Assembly (NCBI GenBank): GCA_004193555.1
Contig: RPGP01000001.1
Location: 1,042,790 to 1,106,789, forward strand
DNA length: 64,000 nucleotides
Direction: 5' to 3'
DNA from: Desulfobacteraceae bacterium Eth-SRB1
Lineage (GTDB): Bacteria; Desulfobacterota; Desulfobacteria; Desulfobacterales; ETH-SRB1
Shown: one piece after another, positions 25,895 through 33,905 of the stretch
Layout of the letters: each line of letters begins with the position of its first letter
Position numbering within the stretch: the first letter of the stretch is position 1
Program-made: the position numbers and the translations under genes
Notes under the pieces: generated by a model
Told to the model about the DNA's origin: nothing
The model's input: the letters and a program-made list of their open reading frames with translations, nothing else
Database searches by the model: none

Positions 25895-26124
25895 ACAGGA
25901 TAATGCAGATGACAGCAAAATCTTCCGTTGATTCCGTCAGAATGGAGATGATTTCAGAAATGAATATTCCTTTTCCATCAATTCATGAACAAGTTCACAT
26001 TGCTCAAATCCTTTCCGATATGGGTACAGAGATAGAAGCCTTGGAAAACAAACTGAATAAATACAAAATGATAAAACAGGGCATGATGCAGAATTTATTA
26101 ACAGGGAGGATCAGGCTGGTATGA
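25895..26124 (+). pseudogene. hsdS: Type I specificity subunit, 3' part
   Basis: In frame with the upstream part once the IS21 element is removed, this encodes the end of target domain 2 and the C-terminal conserved helix: IPFPSIHEQVHIAQILSDMGTEIEALENKLNKYKMIKQGMMQNLLTG. The ending overlaps yhcG by ATGA. The fragment has an internal ATG but no ribosome-binding site, so a separate functional protein is unlikely. Confidence 0.9.
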
Positions 26125-27161
26125 CTTTGGAAATAAACAGTATTCAGCCCATCGCTGCCGACATAAAAAAGCTGATTGAAAAGAGTCGGCAAAATGTAGC
26201 ATTAGCCGTAAATGCAGAAATCACTTTATTGTATTGGCATGTAGGCAAACGAATTAATGGTGAAGTTTTAAAAAATAATCGAGCAGAATACGGCAAGCAG
26301 ATTGTCGCTACACTGGCACGACAATTGACAGAAGAATATGGCAAAGGCTGGGGAGAAAAACACCTCAGGCAATGTATGCAGTTTGCCAATGTCTTTCCTG
26401 ATGAGCAAATTGTATACGCACTGCGTAGAGAATTGAGCTGGACACATCTCCGAAGTCTGATCTACATGGAAGACCCGTTAAAAAGAGAGTTTTACATAGA
26501 AATAAGCAAGCTTGAAAAATGGTCGTCAAGGCAATTGAAGGAACGCATTCAATCCATGCTCTATGAACGCACAGCAATCAGCAGAAAGCCGGAGCAAACT
26601 ATCCTCAACGACCTTACCGAACTGAAAAACGAGCAAAAGTTAAGCGCTGATTTGGTTTTCAGAGATCCGTATTTTCTCGATTTTTTAGGTTTGTCCAATA
26701 CCCATTCTGAAAAAGATTTGGAAACCTCCATCATCGTTGAACTACAACGCTTTATTATAGAACTGGGCAGTGACTTTGCTTTTATGTCTCGTCAAAAACG
26801 CATTATAATTGATAATAGGGACTATTACATTGACCTTTTGTTTTATCATCGCAGGTTAAAATGCCTGGTAGCGATTGATCTGAAAATCGGTGAATTTGAA
26901 GCCGCATACAAGGGACAGATGGAGTTGTATTTACGCTATCTCGAAAAATACGAGCAGGTTGAAGGCGAAAACACCCCCATTGGCTTGATTTTATGCGCCG
27001 GTAAAAACGAAGAACACATTGAACTGTTGCGGTTAGATAAAAGCAATATCAGGGTAGCCGATTATTTAACCATATTGCCGCCAAAAAAATTGTTGCAGGA
27101 AAAATTGCATAAAGCCATTGAAATTGCCCAACAAAAAATAAGAGCGAAAGACCATGAGTAA
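26121..27161 (+). CDS. YhcG/DUF1016 family PD-(D/E)XK nuclease domain protein
   Basis: The 346-residue protein has the DUF1016 N-terminal domain (ITLLYWHVGKRINGEV, YGKGWGEKHLRQCMQFA) and a C-terminal PD-(D/E)XK nuclease-like fold: YYIDLLFYHRRLKCLVAIDLKIGEF supplies the D...D-x-K residues. Such genes are common inside type I restriction operons, where they are thought to be accessory nucleases. It overlaps hsdS and hsdR by a few bases on each side, so it is translated with them. Confidence 0.88.
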   Translation: MTLEINSIQPIAADIKKLIEKSRQNVALAVNAEITLLYWHVGKRINGEVLKNNRAEYGKQIVATLARQLTEEYGKGWGEKHLRQCMQFANVFPDEQIVYALRRELSWTHLRSLIYMEDPLKREFYIEISKLEKWSSRQLKERIQSMLYERTAISRKPEQTILNDLTELKNEQKLSADLVFRDPYFLDFLGLSNTHSEKDLETSIIVELQRFIIELGSDFAFMSRQKRIIIDNRDYYIDLLFYHRRLKCLVAIDLKIGEFEAAYKGQMELYLRYLEKYEQVEGENTPIGLILCAGKNEEHIELLRLDKSNIRVADYLTILPPKKLLQEKLHKAIEIAQQKIRAKDHE

Positions 27162-30100
27162 CATCGGAAAAAAAGAACGGGAAACCCAAAACCGTGTGGT
27201 GGCTTTGTTTCAAAAAGAATTGAAATACCGCTATCTCGGGCATTGGGAAGTGCGGGAAGAAAACAGCAACATTGAGGAAGAAATCTTAGCCGATTATCTC
27301 ACCAAAAAAGGATATAGCCCCAACCTGATAAGCAAAGCCTTGTATGAATTTGGTAAAACAGCCAATGACCAAAGCAAATCGCTGTATGATGTAAACAAGC
27401 AAGTGTATTCCATGCTTTGCTATGGCGTGAATGTTCAGCCCGAAATCGGACAAAACAAAGAAACCGTCTGGCTCATTGACTGGAAAAGTCCTTTGGAAAA
27501 CGATTTTGCCATTGCCGAAGAAGTGACCATCAAAGGCATCCACAAAAAGCGCCCTGATATTGTTTTGTACGTAAACGGTATTGCATTGGGTGTACTTGAA
27601 CTGAAACGAAGCACTGTATCTATTTCTGAAGGCATTCGTCAAAACCTGGATAATCAAAAACATATTTTCATCAAGCCGTTTTTCAGCACCATTCAGTATG
27701 TAATGGCAGGGAATGACATTGAAGGCCTTGCACATGCAGCTATTGATACTAAAGAAAAATATTTCCTGAAATGGAAAGAGGTAAACGAGGAAGTCAATAA
27801 AGACTATCCGTATTTGCTGCAACTCACCAAGCCCATCCGAGATAGAGCAGCCAAATACGATTATCCTTTGGATAAAAATGTGGTGGAGTTGCTGCACAAA
27901 GAACGGTTTCTGGAATTGCTGCATGATTTTGTTGTGTATGACAGAGGGCAAAAGAAACTGGCCAGACCTAATCAATATTTCGGCATTAAAGCCGCACAGG
28001 ATTTTGTGAAACGCAGAGAAGGCGGCATCATCTGGCACACACAGGGCAGCGGTAAGAGTTTGACGATGGTATGGCTCACCAAATGGATAAGAGAACACAA
28101 ACCCAACGCCAGGGTGCTGATTATTACCGACCGTGAGGAACTGGATGAACAGATAGAAAAAGTTTACAAAGGTGTTCAGGAAGACATTTACCGCACCAAA
28201 AGCGGAAAAGATTTGCTGAATAAACTCAATGACAATTCACCTTTGCTGATGTGCTCACTCATTCACAAATTCGGCGGCAGGGAAGAAGTGGACGAAAAAG
28301 ACATGGATGCTTATTTACAGGATTTACGCAACAGCATCCCGTCAGACTTTCAAGCCAAAGGCGATTTGTATGTATTTGTGGACGAATGTCACCGGACACA
28401 GACGGGTAAGTTGCATCTGGCCATGAAAAAATTTATACCCGATGCTTTATTTATTGGTTTTACCGGAACCCCTTTATTAAAATCCGATAAACAAACCAGT
28501 CTGGAAGTTTTTGGGAGATACATTCACACCTACAAATTTGACGAAGCCGTGAACGACAAGGTGGTGTTGGATTTACGCTATGAAGCCAGAGATATCGAGC
28601 AAAAAATCACATCATTGGAAAAGATTGACGAATGGTTTGAACTCAAAACCCGTGGATTGACTGATTTTGCCAAAGCCGAGTTGAAACAAAAATGGGGAAC
28701 GATAAAAAGAATATTCAGCTCTAAATCGCGATTAGAGAAAATCGTGATGGACATGATGCTCGACATGGAGAAAAAGGAACGCCTGCAAAACGGCAGAGGC
28801 AATGCCATGCTGGTTTCAGACAGTATATACAACGCCTGTCGTTATTATGAACTGTTTCAAAATGCAGGGTTAAAAAAAGCGGCTATTATAACATCATTCG
28901 TTCCTACCCATACCGACATTAAAGGAGAAGAAACAGGCGAAGGTTACACCGAAAAATTGCAGCGGTTTGAGATTTATCGGAAAATGCTGGCAGACTATTT
29001 TAACGAAGACCCCGATACAGCTATCAATAAAGTTGAACAGTTTGAGAAAGAGGTAAAGAAAAAATTTGTAGAAGAACCTGCCCAAATGAAATTGCTGATT
29101 GTTGTAAACAAACTGCTCACCGGTTTTGACGCACCATCGGCTACTTACCTGTACTTAGATAAAAAACTCAGAGACCACGGGCTTTTTCAGGCAGTTTGCC
29201 GTGTGAACCGATTGGATGGTGATGATAAGGAATACGGCTACATCATTGACTACATGGATTTGTTCAAGAGTTTGGAGCAAGCGTTTAATGATTATACTTC
29301 GGAAGTATTTAGTGGATATGAAAAATCGGATATTGAAGGCCTGTTGAAAAACCGATTGCAAAAAGGCAAAGAAAGATTAGATGAAGCATTGGAAGCCATC
29401 AAAGCATTGTGTGAAGCCGTTGACCCACCAAAAGACACATTAGCACATATTCGATACTTCTGTGGCAAAAACACCGAAAACCCTGATGAACTTAAAGACA
29501 CTGAACCAAGACGGGTTTCCTTATACAAACTCACCATTGCACTCATTCGGGCTTATGCCAACATAGCCGGTGAAATGAAAGAGGCGGGTTATACCGACAA
29601 AGAAACAGAGCAAATCAAAAACGACAGCAAACACTTTGAAAACCTGCGAAAAGAAATACAGCTTGCCAGTGGTGATTATATAGACCTGAAGCAGTATGAG
29701 CCTGCCATGCGCCATTTGATTGACAGCTACATAGGTGCGGAAGAAAGCCGTATGCTTGCAAATTTTGACGATATGAGTCTGGTGGAATTGCTGGTTGAAA
29801 AAGGAAAAGACGCCATCAAGGATTTGCCAAAAAATATCCGTGATAATAAAGATGCAATGGCAGAAGCCATAGAAAACAATCTGCGTAAATTAATCATTGA
29901 AGAAAGCCCGACCAACCCGATGTATTATGAAAAGATGAGTGTGCTTTTAGATGAACTCATTAAGCTGCGAAAAAAAGCCACTTTAGAATATGAAAAGTAT
30001 TTGCTGGAAATCATTGCCCTTTCAGGAAAAGTGAAGAGACCGGACACGACTTCTGAGTATCCTTTTTCATTAAATACAAACGCTAAAAGGGCGTTGTATG

Positions 30101-30300
30101 ATAACCTTGGCGAAAATGAATCAATCGCAAATGAATTAGACCATAAAATTATGACAACAAAGAAAGACGGATGGAGAGATAATATACAGAAATCAAAGGC
30201 TGTTAAATATACCATAACAGAGGTTCTGGACGAATTTAAAGTAAAAGAACCGGATACTGAATATATCCTGAATCTGGTAAGAAATCAGAGAGATTACTAA
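27154..30300 (+). CDS. hsdR: Type I restriction enzyme subunit R
   Basis: The 1048-residue protein has an N-terminal PD-(D/E)XK nuclease (RPDIVLYVNGIALGVLELKRS, about 130-150), then a DEAD-like translocase with Walker A HTQGSGKSLTMVWL (about 293), motif II VDECHRT, motif III FTGTP and the late helicase motif VVNKLLTGFDAPSATYLYLDK. A helical C-terminal domain joins it to the methylase core. It cuts unmodified DNA after ATP-driven translocation. Since HsdS is split, the complex may be unable to assemble specifically. Confidence 0.95.
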   Translation: MSNIGKKERETQNRVVALFQKELKYRYLGHWEVREENSNIEEEILADYLTKKGYSPNLISKALYEFGKTANDQSKSLYDVNKQVYSMLCYGVNVQPEIGQNKETVWLIDWKSPLENDFAIAEEVTIKGIHKKRPDIVLYVNGIALGVLELKRSTVSISEGIRQNLDNQKHIFIKPFFSTIQYVMAGNDIEGLAHAAIDTKEKYFLKWKEVNEEVNKDYPYLLQLTKPIRDRAAKYDYPLDKNVVELLHKERFLELLHDFVVYDRGQKKLARPNQYFGIKAAQDFVKRREGGIIWHTQGSGKSLTMVWLTKWIREHKPNARVLIITDREELDEQIEKVYKGVQEDIYRTKSGKDLLNKLNDNSPLLMCSLIHKFGGREEVDEKDMDAYLQDLRNSIPSDFQAKGDLYVFVDECHRTQTGKLHLAMKKFIPDALFIGFTGTPLLKSDKQTSLEVFGRYIHTYKFDEAVNDKVVLDLRYEARDIEQKITSLEKIDEWFELKTRGLTDFAKAELKQKWGTIKRIFSSKSRLEKIVMDMMLDMEKKERLQNGRGNAMLVSDSIYNACRYYELFQNAGLKKAAIITSFVPTHTDIKGEETGEGYTEKLQRFEIYRKMLADYFNEDPDTAINKVEQFEKEVKKKFVEEPAQMKLLIVVNKLLTGFDAPSATYLYLDKKLRDHGLFQAVCRVNRLDGDDKEYGYIIDYMDLFKSLEQAFNDYTSEVFSGYEKSDIEGLLKNRLQKGKERLDEALEAIKALCEAVDPPKDTLAHIRYFCGKNTENPDELKDTEPRRVSLYKLTIALIRAYANIAGEMKEAGYTDKETEQIKNDSKHFENLRKEIQLASGDYIDLKQYEPAMRHLIDSYIGAEESRMLANFDDMSLVELLVEKGKDAIKDLPKNIRDNKDAMAEAIENNLRKLIIEESPTNPMYYEKMSVLLDELIKLRKKATLEYEKYLLEIIALSGKVKRPDTTSEYPFSLNTNAKRALYDNLGENESIANELDHKIMTTKKDGWRDNIQKSKAVKYTITEVLDEFKVKEPDTEYILNLVRNQRDY

Positions 30301-31016
30301 TGGAACAAATTACAATCAGCAATATCAAAATTGATGTGGTTCGCAAAAACATTAAGAACATACATCTGGCTGTTTACCCTCCAACAGGCAGGGTTCGCAT
30401 TGCTGTTCCATTAACAGTAAATGAAGATGCTGTTCGTCTTTTTGCCATTTCAAAATTAGGCTGGATAAAACGACACCAAAGAAAATTTGAAGGACAGGAA
30501 AGAATTACGCCAAGAGAATACAAGAACAGAGAAAGCCATTATTTTCAAGGCACAAGATACTTGATGAATATCATTGAAGCTGATGCGCCGCCCAAGGTTA
30601 TTTTGAAAAACAAAACTTACATTGACCTTTATGTAAGACCTGAAACACAGGTTGAAAAACGACATAAAATATTGACTGAATGGTATCGGGTTGAACTAAA
30701 AAAACAAATTCCTGCAATGATTGAGAAGTGGGAAAAAGTATTGAATATTAAAGTTAACGAGTGGCAAGTAAAGCAAATGAAAACCAAGTGGGGTTCATGC
30801 AACATTGAAAAGAAAAGAATTTGGATAAACCTTGAACTGGCAAAGAGGCCGGATTATTGTTTAGAATATATCATCGTGCATGAAATGGTCCACTTAATGG
30901 AAAGGCTTCACAATGAAAGATTCCTCTATTACATGGACAAATACCTGCCAAACTGGAAGCAATTAAAAACAGAGTTAAGCAAACTACCAGTAAGTCATGC
31001 AAATTGGAGCTATTGA
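30300..31016 (+). CDS. YgjP-like metal-dependent hydrolase (SprT/M48-like)
   Basis: The 238-residue protein ends with the zinc motif VHEMVHLMERLHNERF (H-E-x-x-H about residue 196) preceded by TKWGSCNIEKKRIWINLEL, typical of the YgjP (DUF45) family of gluzincin-like hydrolases. Its start overlaps the hsdR stop (TAATG), so it is part of the restriction operon, a frequent arrangement. Its exact substrate in such loci is unknown. Confidence 0.9.
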   Translation: MEQITISNIKIDVVRKNIKNIHLAVYPPTGRVRIAVPLTVNEDAVRLFAISKLGWIKRHQRKFEGQERITPREYKNRESHYFQGTRYLMNIIEADAPPKVILKNKTYIDLYVRPETQVEKRHKILTEWYRVELKKQIPAMIEKWEKVLNIKVNEWQVKQMKTKWGSCNIEKKRIWINLELAKRPDYCLEYIIVHEMVHLMERLHNERFLYYMDKYLPNWKQLKTELSKLPVSHANWSY

Positions 31017-31290
31017 TTAAAAAATTTCATATCCGCACATAACTTTACGCTACCAGAGGGAATGGGGCCTTCGTGGTAAAAAATATATTTGTTCTTTCTT
31101 GATAAAATTGTTTTTTAAGGTTAATAATTAGTCATAAAGTACAATAAATCGACTAATTATTAGCCTTAAATTATTTCCAGTAGTAACATATAATCAGGAA
31201 AAAGTTTTTCACGAACAAGGGATTTCAGTCAAAGCCATACCTGCCTGGAAATGGATGCTGGATTTCGCCTAAGCTGAGGAAGTTGTTTTT
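31017..31290. other. Intergenic region after the restriction operon, with AT-rich inverted repeat
   Basis: No gene was found. Bases 31115-31133 and 31151-31169 form an 18-bp AT-rich inverted repeat (TTAAGG-TAATAATTAGTC, with one mismatch) around a 17-base loop. No T-run follows, so it is a weak terminator candidate, or possibly an operator or the end of the island. Confidence 0.5.
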
Positions 31291-32010
31291 ATGAAAGCTG
31301 CAAAAAATTATATAATTTTTCCACTTGATGTTCCTTCTGTTAAGGAAGCAAAGAAGTATATTGAACTGCTTTCAGACCATGTGGGAATGTTTAAGGTGGG
31401 GCTGGAACTTTTTATCAGCTCAGGGCCTGAAATAATAAGGCATATAAAAGATTGCGGATCAACGAGAGTATTTCTGGATTTAAAGCTTCATGATATCCCG
31501 GAAACTGTTTTTCGAGCCATGGAAAGCATTGCTAAGCTGGGGGTTGCATTTGCAACTGTTCATTGCGCCGAAAGCAAAGAAATGCTTGAAGCCGCTGTCG
31601 CGGGAAGCAAAGGAAAGGTTGGAGTGCTTGGGGTTACTGTCTTAACAAGTGTTTCAGATAAAGATCTTCTTGCCGCGGGATTCCGGCCGGAATTTACATC
31701 TGATTTGTCCGCCCTTGTTATTAAAAGAGCATCAATCGCAAAAAAAGCAGGCTGTGCAGGTGTTGTGTGTTCGGGGCTTGAAGTTGCAATGATAAAGAAA
31801 AATTTTGGAAAAGACTTTATTGCAATAACGCCTGGAATACGGCCTGATTGGGATGACCTGGTAAAAGATGATCAGCAGCGTATAACCACGCCTGCCATGG
31901 CAATAAAAAACGGCTCCGATTATCTCGTGATAGGAAGACCCATAAGAGACGCGAATAATCCAGAGGAAGCGGTTATCAGAATAACAGAGGAAATCGAGGC
32001 TGTTCTGTAA
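31291..32010 (+). CDS. pyrF: Orotidine 5'-phosphate decarboxylase
   Basis: The 239-residue protein has the OMP decarboxylase motifs: FPLDVPSVKEAKKYI with the substrate-binding Asp, VFLDLKLHDIPETVFRA (catalytic D-x-K-x-x-D, about 63-69) and ITPGIRPDWDD with the closing loop. It makes UMP from OMP, the last step of pyrimidine synthesis. pyrD of the same pathway lies at 57738. Confidence 0.96.
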   Translation: MKAAKNYIIFPLDVPSVKEAKKYIELLSDHVGMFKVGLELFISSGPEIIRHIKDCGSTRVFLDLKLHDIPETVFRAMESIAKLGVAFATVHCAESKEMLEAAVAGSKGKVGVLGVTVLTSVSDKDLLAAGFRPEFTSDLSALVIKRASIAKKAGCAGVVCSGLEVAMIKKNFGKDFIAITPGIRPDWDDLVKDDQQRITTPAMAIKNGSDYLVIGRPIRDANNPEEAVIRITEEIEAVL

Positions 32011-32035
32011 TAACAGCTTCAATGCAGTAAGCGGT

Positions 32036-32100
32036 AAGGAGTAACGAGTAAAAGATGAACGTCCAACATCGAACATCCAACGTCCAACATCGAATGAAAA
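32036..32100. repeat. Text-like intergenic repeat (AACATCGAACATCCAACGTCC words)
   Basis: The stretch is made of near-repeats of CGTCCAACATCGAACATCC and GTAACGAGTAA. The same words occur at 45231-45268 and inverted at 45412-45455. See the finding on intergenic repeats. Confidence 0.6.
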
Positions 32101-32127
32101 ACAAATACCAAATGAGACTTTTGTCTG

Positions 32128-32151
32128 GTTCCCATGCTCCAGCGTGGGAAC
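32128..32151. repeat. Palindromic repeat hairpin GTTCCCATGC...GCGTGGGAAC
   Basis: A 10-bp stem with one wobble and the loop TCCA. This GTTCCCACGC/GCGTGGGAAC hairpin is a palindromic intergenic repeat known, from memory, in many unrelated bacteria. It sits between pyrF and the UspA gene and could stabilise or end transcripts. Confidence 0.6.
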
Positions 32152-32191
32152 GAGAAAACGAGTAACGAGCAACCAGCAAAGGGAGGTAACA

Positions 32192-32635
32192 ATGGCTATA
32201 AAAAAAATCGCCTGTTGCACTGATTTTTCTGATAATGCCGAAGCAGCTTTTGTAACAGCGCTTGACATGGCAGAAAAATATCAGGCCAAACTGTTTGTGA
32301 TTCACGTATTGCCACCTGTTATAAATCCAATATCTACAGATATAGAATGGGCGCTGCCCGATGTCCCGGAGCAAAAATCCTTGATATTGAGTTTAGAAGA
32401 AAGAATGCAACAGGATTATGGCTCCAGATTAAAAGAAGATATTGATTGTGAGCTTATAGTTTTAAACGGGCATGTTTCATCTGAAATTATAACATTTCTG
32501 AAGGATAACTCCATTGATCTTGTGGTAGTGGGTTCTTACGGTATGTCAGGCATGGGGCTTGTTGTTTTTGGAAGTGTATCCAGGAGGGTAGCGCATAAAG
32601 CGCCGTGTTCTGTTGTGATTGTTCGCGGCATTTAA
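32192..32635 (+). CDS. Universal stress protein UspA family
   Basis: The 147-residue protein starts MAIKKIACCTDFSDNAEAA and ends with the ATP-binding G-2x-G-9x-G-S pattern (VVVGSYGMSGMGLVVFGSVSRRVAHKAPCSVVIV). Usp proteins bind ATP or act as stress-linked chaperones or regulators. GGGAGGTAAC gives a strong start at 32192; the frame upstream is repeat sequence. Confidence 0.93.
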   Translation: MAIKKIACCTDFSDNAEAAFVTALDMAEKYQAKLFVIHVLPPVINPISTDIEWALPDVPEQKSLILSLEERMQQDYGSRLKEDIDCELIVLNGHVSSEIITFLKDNSIDLVVVGSYGMSGMGLVVFGSVSRRVAHKAPCSVVIVRGI

Positions 32636-32642
32636 TTCAGCC

Positions 32643-32812
32643 TTTTTGTAACTACTCACGTAGTCAGACTGAAGCTATTTAGATTGAAGGCTGAAGGGAT
32701 CAGAAGAATATGATTGCTGTAGTTTGGTGGAAATATCTGATTCTTGCACCAAGCATGGCTTCAAAATGCGCTTTTTCCTAACAGTCTTCAGCCTATCCAC
32801 CTGAATAGTTAC
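32643..32812. repeat. Dispersed intergenic repeat, copies flanking the LOG gene (left)
   Basis: It contains TTTTTGTAACTACTCACGTA near 32645 and, at 32779-32812, TAACAGTCTTCAGCCTATCC followed by ACCTGAATAGTTAC. Both modules recur inverted at 33553-33636, and the second recurs at 58713-58753. No gene lies in the 32636-32851 gap. Confidence 0.65.
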
Positions 32813-32851
32813 TATTTAATAAGGCAAGCAGGAATCTGCGAAAACCCATAC

Positions 32852-33502
32852 TCAAATTATTACGACCCTTTTTACAGCTTTCACAATTTCTTCCGGATCG
32901 TCCATGACCTGCAGAATATCCAGGTCTTCCGGTGATATCCGTTTTTCCTCAAGCAAACGTTCTTTAATCCACCCTATAAGACCAGACCAGTAGTTAGAAC
33001 CCACCAGAATTACAGGAAAAGGTTTAATACGATGGGTTTGAATAAGTGTAACCGCTTCAAAAAGTTCATCAAGTGTTCCAAAACCTCCGGGCATTATAAT
33101 ATATGCGGTGGCATATTTAACGAACATGACTTTACGAATAAAAAAATATTTAAATTCAAGATTAATATTAGAATATTTATTAGGTTTTTGTTCAAAGGGC
33201 AGCTCAATATTAAGTCCGACCGAAGCGCCGCCAGCCTTCGCAGCCCCTCTGTTCGCCGCCTCCATGACTCCGCCGCCCCCGCCTGTAATTACAGCAAAAT
33301 TGTTTTTTACTAAAAGAAAGGCTATCTCTTCAGCCTTTTTATAAACGGGATCTTCACGCTTTATTCTGCCTGACCCGAAGATGCTTACTGCGGTTCCAAC
33401 ATCATGCATGGTTTCAATGCCGTCAACGAACTCACCCATTATTTTGAAAAGACGCCATGCTTCTCCAATTTTAAAATCGTCAATTAGAAATTGTTTTTCC
33501 AT
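32852..33502 (-). CDS. TIGR00730/LOG family Rossmann-fold protein
   Basis: The 216-residue protein carries the LOG signature PGGFGTLDELFEAVTLIQT (about 132-150) and ITGGGGGVMEAANRGA in the nucleotide-binding loop. Family members are cytokinin-type nucleoside 5'-monophosphate phosphoribohydrolases or related nucleotide hydrolases. It stands alone on the minus strand, with related repeat elements in inverted orientation on both sides. Confidence 0.9.
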   Translation of the reverse strand: MEKQFLIDDFKIGEAWRLFKIMGEFVDGIETMHDVGTAVSIFGSGRIKREDPVYKKAEEIAFLLVKNNFAVITGGGGGVMEAANRGAAKAGGASVGLNIELPFEQKPNKYSNINLEFKYFFIRKVMFVKYATAYIIMPGGFGTLDELFEAVTLIQTHRIKPFPVILVGSNYWSGLIGWIKERLLEEKRISPEDLDILQVMDDPEEIVKAVKRVVII

Positions 33503-33552
33503 TTGTTATCCATGCAGACCTCGCCGAGTGACGATCTCTGCTATAAAAAGTT

Positions 33553-33636
33553 GTAACTACTCAGGTGAATAGGCTGAAGGCTGAAGACTGTTAGGGTAAA
33601 GCGCTTCAGCCTGACTACGTAAGTAGTCACAAAAAG
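33553..33636. repeat. Dispersed intergenic repeat, inverted copy (right of LOG gene)
   Basis: Reads GTAACTACTCAGGTGAATAG followed by GCTGAAGGCTGAAGACTGTTA, then further on TGACTACGTAAGTAGTCACA. It is the reverse complement of the 32643-32812 modules. Confidence 0.65.
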
Positions 33637-33670
33637 TTTAATGGCCTACAGCCATTATCATTTAAACGCC

Positions 33671-33889
33671 TCACGCTCTTCCATTAAAGCCTATGCTTAT
33701 GTTGCCCTGATCCACAATGATCGGTACCTTGCGCGAACCATTAGAATATTTCAGCATGGTATTGAGTTTTTCCGAATCAGATAAAACATCAACATATTCA
33801 ACCTCTACGCCTTTTTTTATATAAGCTTCACGAGCCGCAATAGTATATGGTCAGGTATTCTTTCCAAAAATCAGAACTGTATCAGCCAT
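33671..33889 (-). CDS. UXX-star glutaredoxin-like selenoprotein (in-frame UGA)
   Basis: The minus strand encodes a 72-residue glutaredoxin-fold protein, MADTVLIFGKNT-U-PYTIAAR, then GVEVEYVDVLSD and YSNGSRKVPIIVDQGNISIG. Residue 13 is UGA (33851-33853), exactly where glutaredoxins have the active Cys of C-P-Y-x, so it reads U-P-Y-T. A stem-loop suitable for SECIS lies right after it. The VPIIV cis-Pro motif and YSNG motif are typical of the small UXX-star selenoproteins of anaerobes. GGAGGAAT precedes the ATG. A normal gene finder would break it at the UGA. It is the first gene after the glycosyltransferase on this strand. Confidence 0.85.
33819..33853 (-). promoter_or_regulatory. Bacterial SECIS-like stem-loop after UGA
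   Basis: Directly after the UGA the RNA can pair AUAUA with UAUAU and GGCU with AGCU, leaving the apical loop CGUGA, whose G-U is about 20 bases after the UGA. Bacterial SECIS elements have this place and a loop G bound by SelB. Base pairing was read by eye. Confidence 0.6.
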
Positions 33890-33905
33890 AATTGATTCCT
33901 CCGTA

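Noticed and set aside
27286-28098. 270-residue minus-strand frame opposite hsdR
   Set aside because: A shadow of hsdR's coding frame; the sense strand carries all the known nuclease and helicase motifs.
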